DNA from: CAWCTD01 sp963798455
GTDB lineage: Bacteria; Acidobacteriota; Terriglobia; Bryobacterales; Bryobacteraceae
DNA length: 64,000 nt
Direction: 5' to 3'
Assembly (NCBI GenBank): GCA_963798455.1
Contig: CAWCTD010000003.1
Span: 1,860,001-1,924,000 of the forward strand
The notes under the pieces were generated by a model. That model saw nothing but the letters and a program-made list of their open reading frames with translations, made no database searches and was not told the DNA's origin. This document shows positions 49,840 through 59,270 of this stretch, piece after piece; position 1 is the stretch's first letter, and each line of letters starts with the position of its first letter. The translations under genes and the position numbers were made by a program.

Positions 49840-52050
49840 CTAGTTCCCGAATGAGCCGGCAGTCGTAACCTGCAACTGCCCCTTGGCCCGGATGTCTTCC
49901 GACGAGCTGCCGACCATCACCTCAAACTGGCCGGGCTCCACCACGAACGATTTGGATTTCACATCATAGAACGAAAGCTTCTCGGCCGGCAGCGCGAAAG
50001 AGACGGTCTTCCTCTCGCCGGGCTTCAGGCTGATCCGCTCGAATCCCCGCAGCTCTTTGCTGGGCCGTTTCACGCTGACCGCCACGTCGTGCACGTAAAG
50101 CTGTACCACTTCGTCGCCGGCGCGCTTGCCGGTGTTCTGGACCGCCACCCGGACGGTGACCTGGCCGCTGCCCGGTATCCGGTTGGGCGAGACACTAAGG
50201 TTTGAGTACCGGAAAGTCGTGTAACTCAGCCCGTGGCCGAACGGATAGAGCGGCTTTCCGTTCATGTACATGTAAGTGAAGCCTTTGGTGATGTCGTACT
50301 CGGTCATCGGCGGTATTTGATCCAGCGATTGGTAAACCGTGTAGGGCAGCTTACCGCCGGGGTTGTAGTCGCCGAAGAGAACGTCCGCGATGGCGCTACC
50401 GCCCTCTTCGCCGGCATAGAATGCCTCGACGATCGCCGGAAGGTTCTCGCTCTCCCAGTGGACCGTCACCGGTCCCCCGTTCAGCAGGACGGCAACGGTC
50501 TTGGGATTGGCCTCATAGACCCGCTTGATGAGCTCTTGCTGAATCGGCGGCAGGTCGATGTAAGTTCGGTCGATGCCCTCCCGTTCGATCTGTTGGTTAA
50601 GGCCGAGGTACACGATGGCGACGTCCGCCTTCTTGGCGGCAGCGGCCGCTTCGGCGAAGCTGGCTTCTTTGTTCTTGGCATCGAGGATGTCACTGCCCTG
50701 CGCGTAGAGCACCTCGGTCCCCGGCTCCACTTTGTTCTTAATGCCCTCCAGGGGCTTGACGAACTTCGACGCCAGCCCGGTGTAGCCGATTCCCATCAGC
50801 GCTATGTCCGCATGGGGGCCGATCACGGCTATGGTCTTGATCTTGCTCTTGTCCAGCGGGAGAAAGCCGTTCTTATTGGTCAACAACACGATCGACTCCC
50901 GTGCCGTGCGCAGGGTGAGTTCGCGGTGCGGGGCCGAGTCGATGATAGCCGGAGAGATCTTGCTGTACGGAACCATTTCCGGCGGATCGAACTCGCCCAG
51001 CCGGAACCTGACCTTCAGCACCCGGCGCAACGACTGGTCGATGTCCTTCCCGGTCAGAAACCCTTCGGCCACGGCCTTTGGCAGCGCGGCGGGATAGTCC
51101 GCGTTATCCAGATCGCTGCCCGCCAGGATAGTCTTTGCGGCGGCTTCCTCAACCGTGGCGAACACCTTATGAGCCGTGACCAGGTACCTCACCGCGCCGC
51201 TGTCGGGGACCACGAAACCGTCGAATTTCCACATCCCCCGAAGGATGTCCGTGAGCAGAAACTTGTTCTCGGCATTGGGCGTGCCGTTGAGGGCGTTGTA
51301 CGAGGACATGATAGACTGCGCGTGGCCCTCCACGATGCCGGCCCTAAAATGGGGCAGCCAGTACTCCATCAGGATGCGCTCCGGCAAGTCGGCGGAAAGG
51401 CTGGTGCGGCCCCTCTCCTGGTTGTTGACGGCGTAGTGCTTGAGCGTGGCCGCCAGTTTCAGGTACTTGGGATCGTCTCCCTGCGTCCCCTTGACATAGG
51501 CGACGGTGATGCGCGAGGTCAGGTAAGGATCTTCGCCGAACGCCTCAAGGATCCTGCCCCAGCGCGGGTCGCGGCTGATGTTGATCACGGGGGAACGGTA
51601 GACCAGCCCGTTGTGCCGCAGCCTCTGCCCATCGGCGGTAACCGTCACGAGCTGTCCCTGGCTCCCCGGTTCGATCTTGCCCTGAACCGTGGGCCAGAGG
51701 TTGTACACAGCCCTGCCCTCGTCAGCGATCACGGAGGCCACGTCATGGATCAACGCCGGGTCCCAGGTGGCGGCCATGCTGATGTTCACCGGAAACATGG
51801 TGGTGGGCCTGGTCCAGACAATGCCGTGCAGGCTCTGGTTCCAGCCATTCATCACGGGAATCTTCAGCCGGTCGATGGCCGGTGCCGTGGTGCACAGCAG
51901 CGATGCCTTCTCCTCCAGCGTCAAACGCGGAATCAGGTCATCCAGGCGCTTGTCGATGGGCTGGGATGGATCGAGGTAAATGGCTTGTTGGCCGCTGACC
52001 GCGAGTGGAAGCCAGACGGCCAGCATCAAAATGCTGGTTGAGAGTCTCAT
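49840..52050 (-). CDS. Glycoside hydrolase family 3 (beta-glucosidase/xylosidase)
   Basis: 736 residues from the ATG at 52050, where the signal peptide begins (MRLSTSILMLAVWLPLAVSG); an in-frame GTG lies at 52074. Domains: N-terminal TIM barrel with DPRWGRILEAFGEDPYL and FDGFVVPDSGAVRYLV (nucleophile Asp; Pro-Asp-Ser replaces the usual Ser-Asp-Trp), then an alpha/beta sandwich (TLRTARESIVLLTNKNGFLP, KTIAVIGPHADIALMGIG), and a C-terminal FN3-like domain (GDEVVQLYVHDVAVSVKRPS). Acts on beta-linked glucose or xylose oligomers outside the cytoplasm. Second gene from the end of a minus-strand series of carbohydrate genes. Confidence 0.92.
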   Translation of the reverse strand: MRLSTSILMLAVWLPLAVSGQQAIYLDPSQPIDKRLDDLIPRLTLEEKASLLCTTAPAIDRLKIPVMNGWNQSLHGIVWTRPTTMFPVNISMAATWDPALIHDVASVIADEGRAVYNLWPTVQGKIEPGSQGQLVTVTADGQRLRHNGLVYRSPVINISRDPRWGRILEAFGEDPYLTSRITVAYVKGTQGDDPKYLKLAATLKHYAVNNQERGRTSLSADLPERILMEYWLPHFRAGIVEGHAQSIMSSYNALNGTPNAENKFLLTDILRGMWKFDGFVVPDSGAVRYLVTAHKVFATVEEAAAKTILAGSDLDNADYPAALPKAVAEGFLTGKDIDQSLRRVLKVRFRLGEFDPPEMVPYSKISPAIIDSAPHRELTLRTARESIVLLTNKNGFLPLDKSKIKTIAVIGPHADIALMGIGYTGLASKFVKPLEGIKNKVEPGTEVLYAQGSDILDAKNKEASFAEAAAAAKKADVAIVYLGLNQQIEREGIDRTYIDLPPIQQELIKRVYEANPKTVAVLLNGGPVTVHWESENLPAIVEAFYAGEEGGSAIADVLFGDYNPGGKLPYTVYQSLDQIPPMTEYDITKGFTYMYMNGKPLYPFGHGLSYTTFRYSNLSVSPNRIPGSGQVTVRVAVQNTGKRAGDEVVQLYVHDVAVSVKRPSKELRGFERISLKPGERKTVSFALPAEKLSFYDVKSKSFVVEPGQFEVMVGSSSEDIRAKGQLQVTTAGSFGN

Positions 52051-52096
52051 GGCGATTTGACAAATACCAGGCACTCATTGAGGGCCGCATTTCCAT

Positions 52097-52555
52097 TTGC
52101 CCTACATGCTGATGAAAATTCTAGGCTACAACGTGGAATTGGTCAACATGATTGCCGATGATGTTCGGAAGATCGGGCACCTGAGCATCAACCACGTTTA
52201 CCCATTAACCGAAAGACGCCGAGGCTTCGTCGCATCCATGCACGCCGCCAAGCCCGACGTGTTCAGCTTCACCGTGGTCGGCGACCAGGGCACGCTGTCA
52301 GCGAGCATGCCAGGAACTTCCAGCTATTCCACCTGGTTTTTCGGCCAGCTTGTCGACATCCAAAAGACGTTCGAGAAGCGCGCACAATATCAGCCCCTGG
52401 AGGTCAACCGAAGGAAGTTCCAGTGTGTTCAGGCCGCCTACTACTCCAGGTTCGAGCGGAACAGTTCTCCTGTGAAGATCGGCTCCGTTCCTGCGGATTG
52501 GCCCATTCCAGCCTGGACACCCAACTGGCACGATGCCTCGGAATTTCGCAAATAG
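52097..52555 (+). pseudogene. C-terminal half of a Gfo/Idh/MocA oxidoreductase (5' truncated)
   Basis: The frame gives MIADDVRKIGHLSINHVYPL then GFVASMHAAKPDVFSFTVVG, GTLSASM, and QLVDIQKTFEKRAQ with NRRKFQCVQAAYYSRFERNS, which is the C-terminal region of GFO/IDH/MocA oxidoreductases (FTVVGDQGT...AYYSR.E). The Rossmann NAD domain (GxGxxG) is missing. No start or ribosome-binding site is convincing. It lies between genes on the opposite strand as a leftover. Confidence 0.6.
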
Positions 52556-52561
52556 CGCCGG

Positions 52562-54490
52562 TCAGTTCAGCCCTTCCGGCAGCCGGAAACCTTTGACCTT
52601 CGTCTGAATGGACCAGACCTGCTTCTCGCCGACAATGTACATCACGTCGCCGTTCTTTCCGCCAAAGGTGACACTCACCGGGAATTGCGGGAAATGCACG
52701 GTTCCCACGTACACGCCCGTCTTATCCCAGATCTGCACGCCCATGAGCGTCGCTTCGTAGATACGGCCGTCCGTGTCCACCGCGGATCCGTCAGCGCGCG
52801 AGTCAAACCGGTTGGCCGGGTCCGGAGCGCTCAGCACCGAACCCAGCAGGTTGCATTTGGCGAACTTGCGCTTGTTAGTCAGCGAACCGTCTGGCTGCAC
52901 GTCGTACGCGTAGAGGAAGTTCTCGCCGGGCTGGAGCCAGGTGTTGTTCACATAGAAGGTCTTGCCATCCGGAGAAATCTCCACGCCGTTAGGCATGGCG
53001 TACTCCCCGGGGGGAATCACTACCTTGGCAGAGCCGTCGGGGGCGATGTAGTAGACCTGTTTCCCCGGCTGGCTCTTCGTGGTCTCCGCCGTGAACTGGG
53101 GATCGCTGACGTAGATGCCTCCCTTGGCGTCCATCACCAGGTCGTTGGGGCCGTCGATCGGCTTGCCATTGATCCTGTTAAGCAGGGTGCGAAGAATCTT
53201 GCCGCTGTTGGGATCCATTTCCACAACGCGGTGCCCGAACATGTCGCAGACGATGAGGGTTCCATCCTTTGTAGCGATGGTACCGTTAGTCTGGGCGCCC
53301 TTGAATACAACCCGCCACTTGCCGTCGGGGTCCATCGCTATCAGGCGGCTACGCGCCGGGCTCCCGGTCCAGTCGCCCTTGTCCGGATCCTTGAACCACA
53401 TGTCCGAGAAATACAGCTTGCCCTTTAGCCAGGTCGCCCCCTCGGTGAAAGTGAAACCCTCGGCCACCTTGGTGGGTTTGGCATCGGCCGGGATCACCTG
53501 CTCGTAGAGGGCTTGCTGCTTCAGTGCCCACTCAGCGTAATCCGGGCGCACCGGCCAGAAAATGTCCAGCGCGTCGGTGCCCACATCGCTCAGGACCCCG
53601 CCGTGCACCATGCCGCCCGGCAAATAAACCATGCTGTTGTCTTTCTCCGACATCTCCTGCTGCGTGTCCATCACCAGCTCCGTCATGGAACCGCGTAGCG
53701 CGGTCATGAACTGGTCCTCGGGATGAATGTGCATTGGGAAGGTAGACTTGGGGTCCATGCGGATGAAACTCAGCATCACGTTCTTTCCCCAGAAAAGTCT
53801 CGAGTTGGCGGCCGCGCGCTTGTAGGAGAGAGAGGGATCCGGCGTGGTCAACGGCGTGAGCTGAACGTCCGCCAACTCATAAACCTGGCCCGCCTGCACA
53901 TTCGGTTTCACGCCCTGGTCCGGGAAAGAAATCTTGGCATCGGGCGGCAGAGTCACACCCGCCAGTTTCAGGAGGTCGGCGCGCACCGGCGAGTAGACCT
54001 CAAGCACCTTGGCGCCATCCGGTCCCGCCTTCAGGGATCGCGTCATGCCGGGCGTCATATAAAGGACCGAGTCCTTGGGCAACTCCAGATTCTTGCCGTC
54101 CAGGGCGCAGGTGGCCGAACCGTCGGTAACCGCTGTGAAGAGTTCCTCGCCGAGTTTCTGCTCCGGATAGGCCGCGCCCTTTTCCATATCCAGGATCTCG
54201 AGCATTTCGCCCTTGCCCCAGGCCAGCCGGGCCTTCACCCCTGGCGCGATGTCGATCGCCGTCAACGAACTGCGTCCGAACACCTTACCTTCGTCGACCT
54301 TAATCGGAACATCCGTCTGCGGTATGCGTCGCTCCCGCCCCTTCACACCCTTCTGACTGATGATCTGCGAATTCTTTGCCCTCCATGGTTCATTGCCGCC
54401 GTGGTTTGTGCATGCAGCAAGAGTCACCAGCCCGGCAGCCAGCATGGCTAGCCCTGAATTACGTATGAAGTCCCGGCGATGCCTGCTCAT
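52562..54490 (-). CDS. Bicupin fused to SMP-30/gluconolactonase-type propeller
   Basis: 642 residues from the ATG at 54490, with AGGAGGAGA upstream. The N-terminus RHRRDFIRNSGLAMLAAGLV combines a twin-arginine motif with a lipobox ending LAAC, so it is probably an exported lipoprotein. Two cupin-like parts follow (residues about 75-190 and 230-330; the second has PMHIHPEDQFMTAL and GGMVHGGVL as metal His/Glu/His). From about residue 350 comes a six-bladed SMP-30 propeller (FTFTEGATWLKGKLYFSDMW, VVFKGAQTNGTIATKDGTLI, GPNDLVMDAKGGIYVSDPQF, AMPNGVEISPDGKTFYVNNT). SMP-30 proteins hydrolyse aldonolactones. Single-chain fusion of both is uncommon. Confidence 0.85.
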   Translation of the reverse strand: MSRHRRDFIRNSGLAMLAAGLVTLAACTNHGGNEPWRAKNSQIISQKGVKGRERRIPQTDVPIKVDEGKVFGRSSLTAIDIAPGVKARLAWGKGEMLEILDMEKGAAYPEQKLGEELFTAVTDGSATCALDGKNLELPKDSVLYMTPGMTRSLKAGPDGAKVLEVYSPVRADLLKLAGVTLPPDAKISFPDQGVKPNVQAGQVYELADVQLTPLTTPDPSLSYKRAAANSRLFWGKNVMLSFIRMDPKSTFPMHIHPEDQFMTALRGSMTELVMDTQQEMSEKDNSMVYLPGGMVHGGVLSDVGTDALDIFWPVRPDYAEWALKQQALYEQVIPADAKPTKVAEGFTFTEGATWLKGKLYFSDMWFKDPDKGDWTGSPARSRLIAMDPDGKWRVVFKGAQTNGTIATKDGTLIVCDMFGHRVVEMDPNSGKILRTLLNRINGKPIDGPNDLVMDAKGGIYVSDPQFTAETTKSQPGKQVYYIAPDGSAKVVIPPGEYAMPNGVEISPDGKTFYVNNTWLQPGENFLYAYDVQPDGSLTNKRKFAKCNLLGSVLSAPDPANRFDSRADGSAVDTDGRIYEATLMGVQIWDKTGVYVGTVHFPQFPVSVTFGGKNGDVMYIVGEKQVWSIQTKVKGFRLPEGLN

Positions 54491-54551
54491 TCGATCTCCT
54501 CCTTCCGTCGTGTGACACACTCCGCCATCGTCATCTCTGTGCGCATCATTC

Positions 54552-56015
54552 TCACCGCAATTCCGTCAGCGTCAGATCCTGCCTCAGCATGTAGTTCGGA
54601 AGATCGATCGTTCCCACCTCCCAGCGGCGGACTTCCAATGTCTCCCCTTTCTCATCCGGATAGCCGTAGCCGTTCGTATCGAACACGAAGACCTGCCCGT
54701 CTTGTTGGCCGAGATACAACTGGCTGTGCCCGCTGCTGCTGGTGTCAATCGTGATAAAGGGCTCGTGCGCCGCGAACCTGGCAACCTTCTCCTTCCGGTC
54801 CAGCGCCGTGGCAAGTGTCTCGATCTTGTCGCCGTAGAGCGACATCAACACGCCATTGGACGGCAGGTCGAAACCAAAGGTTCCGAAGATATCCCGCATG
54901 ACCGTGGTGTCATTCCGGCCGAACCAGGCGCCCGTCCAGTCATAGATGTTGTCCAGCATCTTGAACGCCTGCACCACCACGTTCTTGCGCGTGCACGGCA
55001 GGTAGCCCGCATGCACGTCCGCATCTGGCGCCAGCCAAGCCTGCTCGACAGCAAGTTCCCCGTTGGTCCGCCGCACTGGCACGCTGATGCGTCGATCGTT
55101 GTCGCCCCGGGGGAGCCGGTCACCCATCCGGAGCCAGCCTGACACGTACTTGCAGTCCGAACTCGAATAGAACGGGACCTGGTCGCCGGTCGCGATCAGA
55201 AAAGGCGTGGCGTCGGTGAACTTACTGATCGCGGCCTTGGATCCGAGAGCCACGTTTTCCGATTCAACCCACCCGAATCCCCGGGCCGAAAGCACGAACA
55301 GAAAGCCACCGCTCTTTGACCGGTGAAGCACCTGCACCGCGCTCCCGATGGGAAGGATGTCCAGGTTCCACATGTCCCAGCGGCTCTTTCCCACCCCCGT
55401 CAGGCCCATGTACTCGGGACGAATGGCCGGAATGACCCGCAAACGCGCCGTCTCGACGAGAACACCCGTCGCCCGTTCTTTTGCGGGATCGATCGCATTC
55501 CGCGCCAGTTCCGCTTCGGTGGCATCCAGCTCGCTGGGGGAGTAAGCAATTCCCAGCCGGTCGCCAAACGGACGCCGGCGCAGATACTGGATCTCCTTGT
55601 CGACCTCCTGACCCACCATTGCAGATAGTTCCGCCGGGGTGCTCGCACTGAGATCGGGCATCGTGGCGACGAGACCGGGCCACGAGCTCATCTCGCGGCG
55701 AATGTGTTGGGCGGTGGCGCTGTCAAGCGCATCGAGGTGGCTCATCTTGTCGCGAAATCGCGCGTTCATGCGCTCGATTTCCGCCGGAGTCAGCAGGCGC
55801 TCGTCCGGCTGCTTCATCCGGTTGACCCAGTAGGCGGTGTTGCGCATCTCCGGCAAGACACCCGGAAGCACATCCGGAGACCGCAAGTAGAGACTGTCCC
55901 GATTCGCCTGCCCCCAACTCGCGCTCGGGCCGAGGAGCGCCAGCGTTACCAGCGCCAGCGTCATAAGGCCGGCTCTGTGAATCATGTCCAATGGTCGAAA
56001 GTTCATGCGTGGCAT
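54552..56015 (-). CDS. SH3/NlpC-P60-like secreted protein lacking the catalytic cysteine
   Basis: 487 residues with a hydrophobic lead (GLMTLALVTLALLGPSAS). The first 180 residues include helical LLTPAEIERMNARFRDKMSH. Then two SH3-like parts (RWDMWNLDILPIGSAVQVLH, GFGWVESENVALG, FYSSSDCKYVSGWLRMGDRL). The end resembles NlpC/P60 cell-wall peptidases of the N_NLPC_P60/SH3_6/SH3_7 type, where the active site usually reads Y.WGG..RDCS..RD.F..FG; here YDWTGAWFGRNDTTVMRDIF has Thr in place of the Cys. The later His (SSGHSQLYLG) is kept. Probably a non-catalytic wall-binding protein. Stop of the GH2 gene is three bases upstream. Confidence 0.72.
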   Translation of the reverse strand: MPRMNFRPLDMIHRAGLMTLALVTLALLGPSASWGQANRDSLYLRSPDVLPGVLPEMRNTAYWVNRMKQPDERLLTPAEIERMNARFRDKMSHLDALDSATAQHIRREMSSWPGLVATMPDLSASTPAELSAMVGQEVDKEIQYLRRRPFGDRLGIAYSPSELDATEAELARNAIDPAKERATGVLVETARLRVIPAIRPEYMGLTGVGKSRWDMWNLDILPIGSAVQVLHRSKSGGFLFVLSARGFGWVESENVALGSKAAISKFTDATPFLIATGDQVPFYSSSDCKYVSGWLRMGDRLPRGDNDRRISVPVRRTNGELAVEQAWLAPDADVHAGYLPCTRKNVVVQAFKMLDNIYDWTGAWFGRNDTTVMRDIFGTFGFDLPSNGVLMSLYGDKIETLATALDRKEKVARFAAHEPFITIDTSSSGHSQLYLGQQDGQVFVFDTNGYGYPDEKGETLEVRRWEVGTIDLPNYMLRQDLTLTELR

Positions 56016-56018
56016 CGG

Positions 56019-59000
56019 TTAGGCCTGCAAGAGATTCAGAAACAGCTTCTTCGCCACCACCGACGATGTCTCGTCGGTTGCGAGGTTCGGCAGGAACATA
56101 AGCGTCGAAAGAATGACATCGCCGGTTCCTACCCGTACACTAGACAGGGCGGACAAGATCTCCTTCAGACCCTGATTGCCTAACGCCACGACCCACTCCG
56201 TGTCCCAATGATGCAGTCTGATTCCTTCCACCTGGGCAACTCGGCCCCTCGGTGAAGTCTTGTAGAAGCACTGATACTCCCAGCTCATCCCCTCTCCTTG
56301 AGGGAGGCCCTCGAGGTAACGGCTCTTTCCCACAAACAGGCGCCCCGAGCCGTTCCACCGGACAATACCGCCGCCCTCGTAGATTGCCGGCCGGTCTTGC
56401 AGCACGCGGTTCACTGTCTCGGCAAAGTTGTGGGCATTTTGCAGCACAATGAGTTTCGCGCCGCCCTCGACGCGGTGCATCAAGTCGTTCAGGACGTTTG
56501 CCCCCAACGCCTCGAACTTGTGGTTGCCAACGATAATCACATCGAGGTGCCCCAAGTCAGGACGGAATGTGTCCGCCGCGATGTTTCGCGTCTTACGCAG
56601 GAATTCCCGCACGATGGTGTCGTCCTCGATGACGGCGACGTTTCCCTTGAAACCGGGACCGGCATTAATGTTGACCACAAAGGCGTCGTCGAATCCGGAA
56701 GCCTTCTCCGTCGCTCCCTGCTTCAAACTGGCTCTGAGCATGTAGTGGCCGGGAGATAGTGCGGCGGGCAACTCCACCCCCTCGACCAGCAGTTCACCGA
56801 ACTCCTCTCCCCCGGACACCTTCACGTTGTACGACCTTTCGAAAACACTTTTCCCGGCTGGATCCGTGTATTTGAGGACCAGGACGTGTTCACCCCGGAG
56901 ATCCGCCTCGTTGATAATGAAGCAGTCAGCGACCGCGGCGGCTCCCTGTGGCAACACCTTCTTTCGCAACTTGACGGCGACGTACAACGGCTGGGTGTAA
57001 TGGCTGAGGATCGAGGGGTCGGCGGTCGGGTTGCGGTACATGTCGACCACGTCGGTTCGGGTCGATGCGGACCCCCATCCGTTCATGTTGTAAGCGTCCC
57101 CCACGTTGCTCAGTCGCACGTTTTCGATGTTCCGGGCGTGAAAATAATGCAGGTTGCGGCCGAGACTCATCGTCAGGCGGTCGACATCGGGATACGAAGT
57201 CCTGAATCCCGACTGGTCCAGGAACTTATCGTAATACTGAAACCAGTCCAGGTGTTCCATTTCGCGAAAGCCCGCATCGCCGGTCTTGTCCAGTCTCTCC
57301 TTGATCTTCTGCAACCGCACCATGGTGCCGAAGGCGCCCTCTTCACCCCAGAAGATCACGTCGCTCTTGTTCAGAGGATACTTAGCATCCTCCGGCTGCG
57401 GCTCTCTTGGTGCTCCCATCGAGCCACGCACGTAATCCTTCGGATTGTTGTAGTTCTCGTCGACGTAGCCGGAATAGCCGAACCAATGATGCTGGTCATA
57501 CCAGTCGGTGTAGTGCAAGGTGTCATCGAACGGCAACATGTGGAGCATGTAGGGATCATGCTCCAGCCGCTCATAGTATTGGATGCTCCGATTGTGATCG
57601 CTGTTGTAGGTCACGATGCGCGCCGGATCCAGCTTATGGACCATCTGAATGTTCGCGATGTCGTCTTGGTCCGGCGGATTCGTGGCTTCGTTCTTGAGGT
57701 TGTACATGATCATGGACGGCAGCGAGCGGTCGCGCACAACCATGCGCCGCAGTTTTTCCCGGCGCCACTGCCGCGCCTTGTCGTCCGGCGCCGTAATGTT
57801 TTCCCGCCTGTTCGGCATGATGCGATAGCCGCCCGGCTCTTCGTAAGTCAGCAGCCCGGCATTGTCGGCGTACTCCATGACCGGGGGCTGGCCGATGGCC
57901 CGATGGAGCAACATCATGTTGAGTCCGAGTTTTTCCAGCGTCTCGCGGTCCCGCTGCGCCATTTCGGGCGTGGCGAAGATGCCGTTGGTCGGCCAGAACC
58001 CCCGGGTCATGGCGGCCTTGATCACCACCCGCCGGCCGTTCAGATAGAAACGGCGGTCACCGTCTTTTTCTCCAACGTAGAACAAGCGGAAGCCGAACCG
58101 CTGACGAGCGGAATCCGCCATCCCATTTCCGGCGGTGAACGTCGCCACCGCCTCATATAAAGCGGTCTGCTCGGCTCCCTTTCCCTGGTAGCCCTGCAAT
58201 TCCCACAACTTCGCCGCCGGCACCTCAGCCGAAAACGTGATGGTCGTGGTCCCGGGCGGGAGGGCGGCAGCCTTCGTTTGCGTCCACACGGTCGCGCCCG
58301 GATTTCGCTTTTCACGGAAGGCCAGCGACAGGTCCCCTCGTTGCGCGTCGGGCGACGCATTTTCCAGCGTGACAAACACCTGAACGTGCTTCGGCTCCCG
58401 CTGATTCTGCACATAGATGTCCGTCACCCGGACCGCGTCGACCGCCACGAGAGTCACCGGCCCGGTGATCCCGCCGAAGCCATGGACCGCCGGGACGAGA
58501 TTATTGCCCCAGCGCATGAGTGTGTTGTCGTCCCAGGAAAAATCGCCCACCGGATCAGTGATGCGCACATCCAGCCGGTTCGGCCCGTTGAAGACCACGG
58601 CCGGGGTCGCATCGACCTCGAACGGGGTGTTGCCAATCACATCATAACCGACCAATCGGCTATTGACGAAGACCTCGGCGCGCAGATTCACGGATGCGAA
58701 CTTCAGGATGATCCGTTTGCCCGCTAGCGCCGGGTCCAGGGTGAACGTCCGGCTCCACCACGATACGCCGACATAATCGCCGCCGGTATCGGGAATCGCG
58801 CCTCCGATTTCCCCCCAATAGTACTCCTCGACGGTACCGGGAACCTGGACCTTCCGGTCGGAGGCCTTGCCGTTGTGCAGGGATGCCCAACCGACGGTGG
58901 GGGCGTTGACCGGCAGACTGGAAAGACTGACAGGCGGGAGATGCGCCTCGTCGTCCGCCCACACAGCGGCATGATCGAGCCACAGGCTCCAACCCCCGGC

Positions 59001-59165
59001 CGAAAGGTCGATTTCAGTTCGACCTGGCTTCCCAGACGCCCTCGAGGCAATCTGATTGAGATAGGCGAGTTTCGTCGGCGCCGCCACGGCGCGGCCCGTA
59101 CTGAGCAGGCCGCCCACCAGCGGCAGGCTCGACAGATGTTTCAGAAAAGTCCTACGGTCAGACAT
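56019..59165 (-). CDS. Large glycoside hydrolase family 2 enzyme, exported
   Basis: 1048 residues from the ATG at 59165 (GAGGAG upstream); a longer frame from 59234 is rejected. Twin-arginine signal SDRRTFLKHLSSLPLVGGLL. Domains: jelly roll (WSLWLDHAAVWADDEAHLPP, GVSWWSRTF), Ig-like, TIM barrel with MIMYNLKNEATNP (acid/base Glu) and VIFWGEEGAFG (nucleophile Glu), then an Ig-like and a C-terminal flavodoxin/GATase-like fold (NVAVIEDDTIVREFLRKT, LGHLDVIIVGNHKFEALGAN). Extra C-terminal part is larger than in classical LacZ. Substrate unknown; beta-galactoside, mannoside or glucuronide are all possible. First gene of a run with the SH3 and bicupin genes. Confidence 0.88.
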   Translation of the reverse strand: MSDRRTFLKHLSSLPLVGGLLSTGRAVAAPTKLAYLNQIASRASGKPGRTEIDLSAGGWSLWLDHAAVWADDEAHLPPVSLSSLPVNAPTVGWASLHNGKASDRKVQVPGTVEEYYWGEIGGAIPDTGGDYVGVSWWSRTFTLDPALAGKRIILKFASVNLRAEVFVNSRLVGYDVIGNTPFEVDATPAVVFNGPNRLDVRITDPVGDFSWDDNTLMRWGNNLVPAVHGFGGITGPVTLVAVDAVRVTDIYVQNQREPKHVQVFVTLENASPDAQRGDLSLAFREKRNPGATVWTQTKAAALPPGTTTITFSAEVPAAKLWELQGYQGKGAEQTALYEAVATFTAGNGMADSARQRFGFRLFYVGEKDGDRRFYLNGRRVVIKAAMTRGFWPTNGIFATPEMAQRDRETLEKLGLNMMLLHRAIGQPPVMEYADNAGLLTYEEPGGYRIMPNRRENITAPDDKARQWRREKLRRMVVRDRSLPSMIMYNLKNEATNPPDQDDIANIQMVHKLDPARIVTYNSDHNRSIQYYERLEHDPYMLHMLPFDDTLHYTDWYDQHHWFGYSGYVDENYNNPKDYVRGSMGAPREPQPEDAKYPLNKSDVIFWGEEGAFGTMVRLQKIKERLDKTGDAGFREMEHLDWFQYYDKFLDQSGFRTSYPDVDRLTMSLGRNLHYFHARNIENVRLSNVGDAYNMNGWGSASTRTDVVDMYRNPTADPSILSHYTQPLYVAVKLRKKVLPQGAAAVADCFIINEADLRGEHVLVLKYTDPAGKSVFERSYNVKVSGGEEFGELLVEGVELPAALSPGHYMLRASLKQGATEKASGFDDAFVVNINAGPGFKGNVAVIEDDTIVREFLRKTRNIAADTFRPDLGHLDVIIVGNHKFEALGANVLNDLMHRVEGGAKLIVLQNAHNFAETVNRVLQDRPAIYEGGGIVRWNGSGRLFVGKSRYLEGLPQGEGMSWEYQCFYKTSPRGRVAQVEGIRLHHWDTEWVVALGNQGLKEILSALSSVRVGTGDVILSTLMFLPNLATDETSSVVAKKLFLNLLQA

Positions 59166-59270
59166 CACTAGCTCCTCAGGATTACCTTGTCCAGGATTTC
59201 CAATATGCCTTCCTGGGTATGATTGATTGTACACCCGGCGGCCCCCTGGGAGCCGTGTTCTTCATCATTC

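Noticed and set aside
56886..58160. 424-codon plus-strand frame opposite the large GH2 gene
   Set aside because: Same reason as above; the sense strand has complete catalytic motifs.
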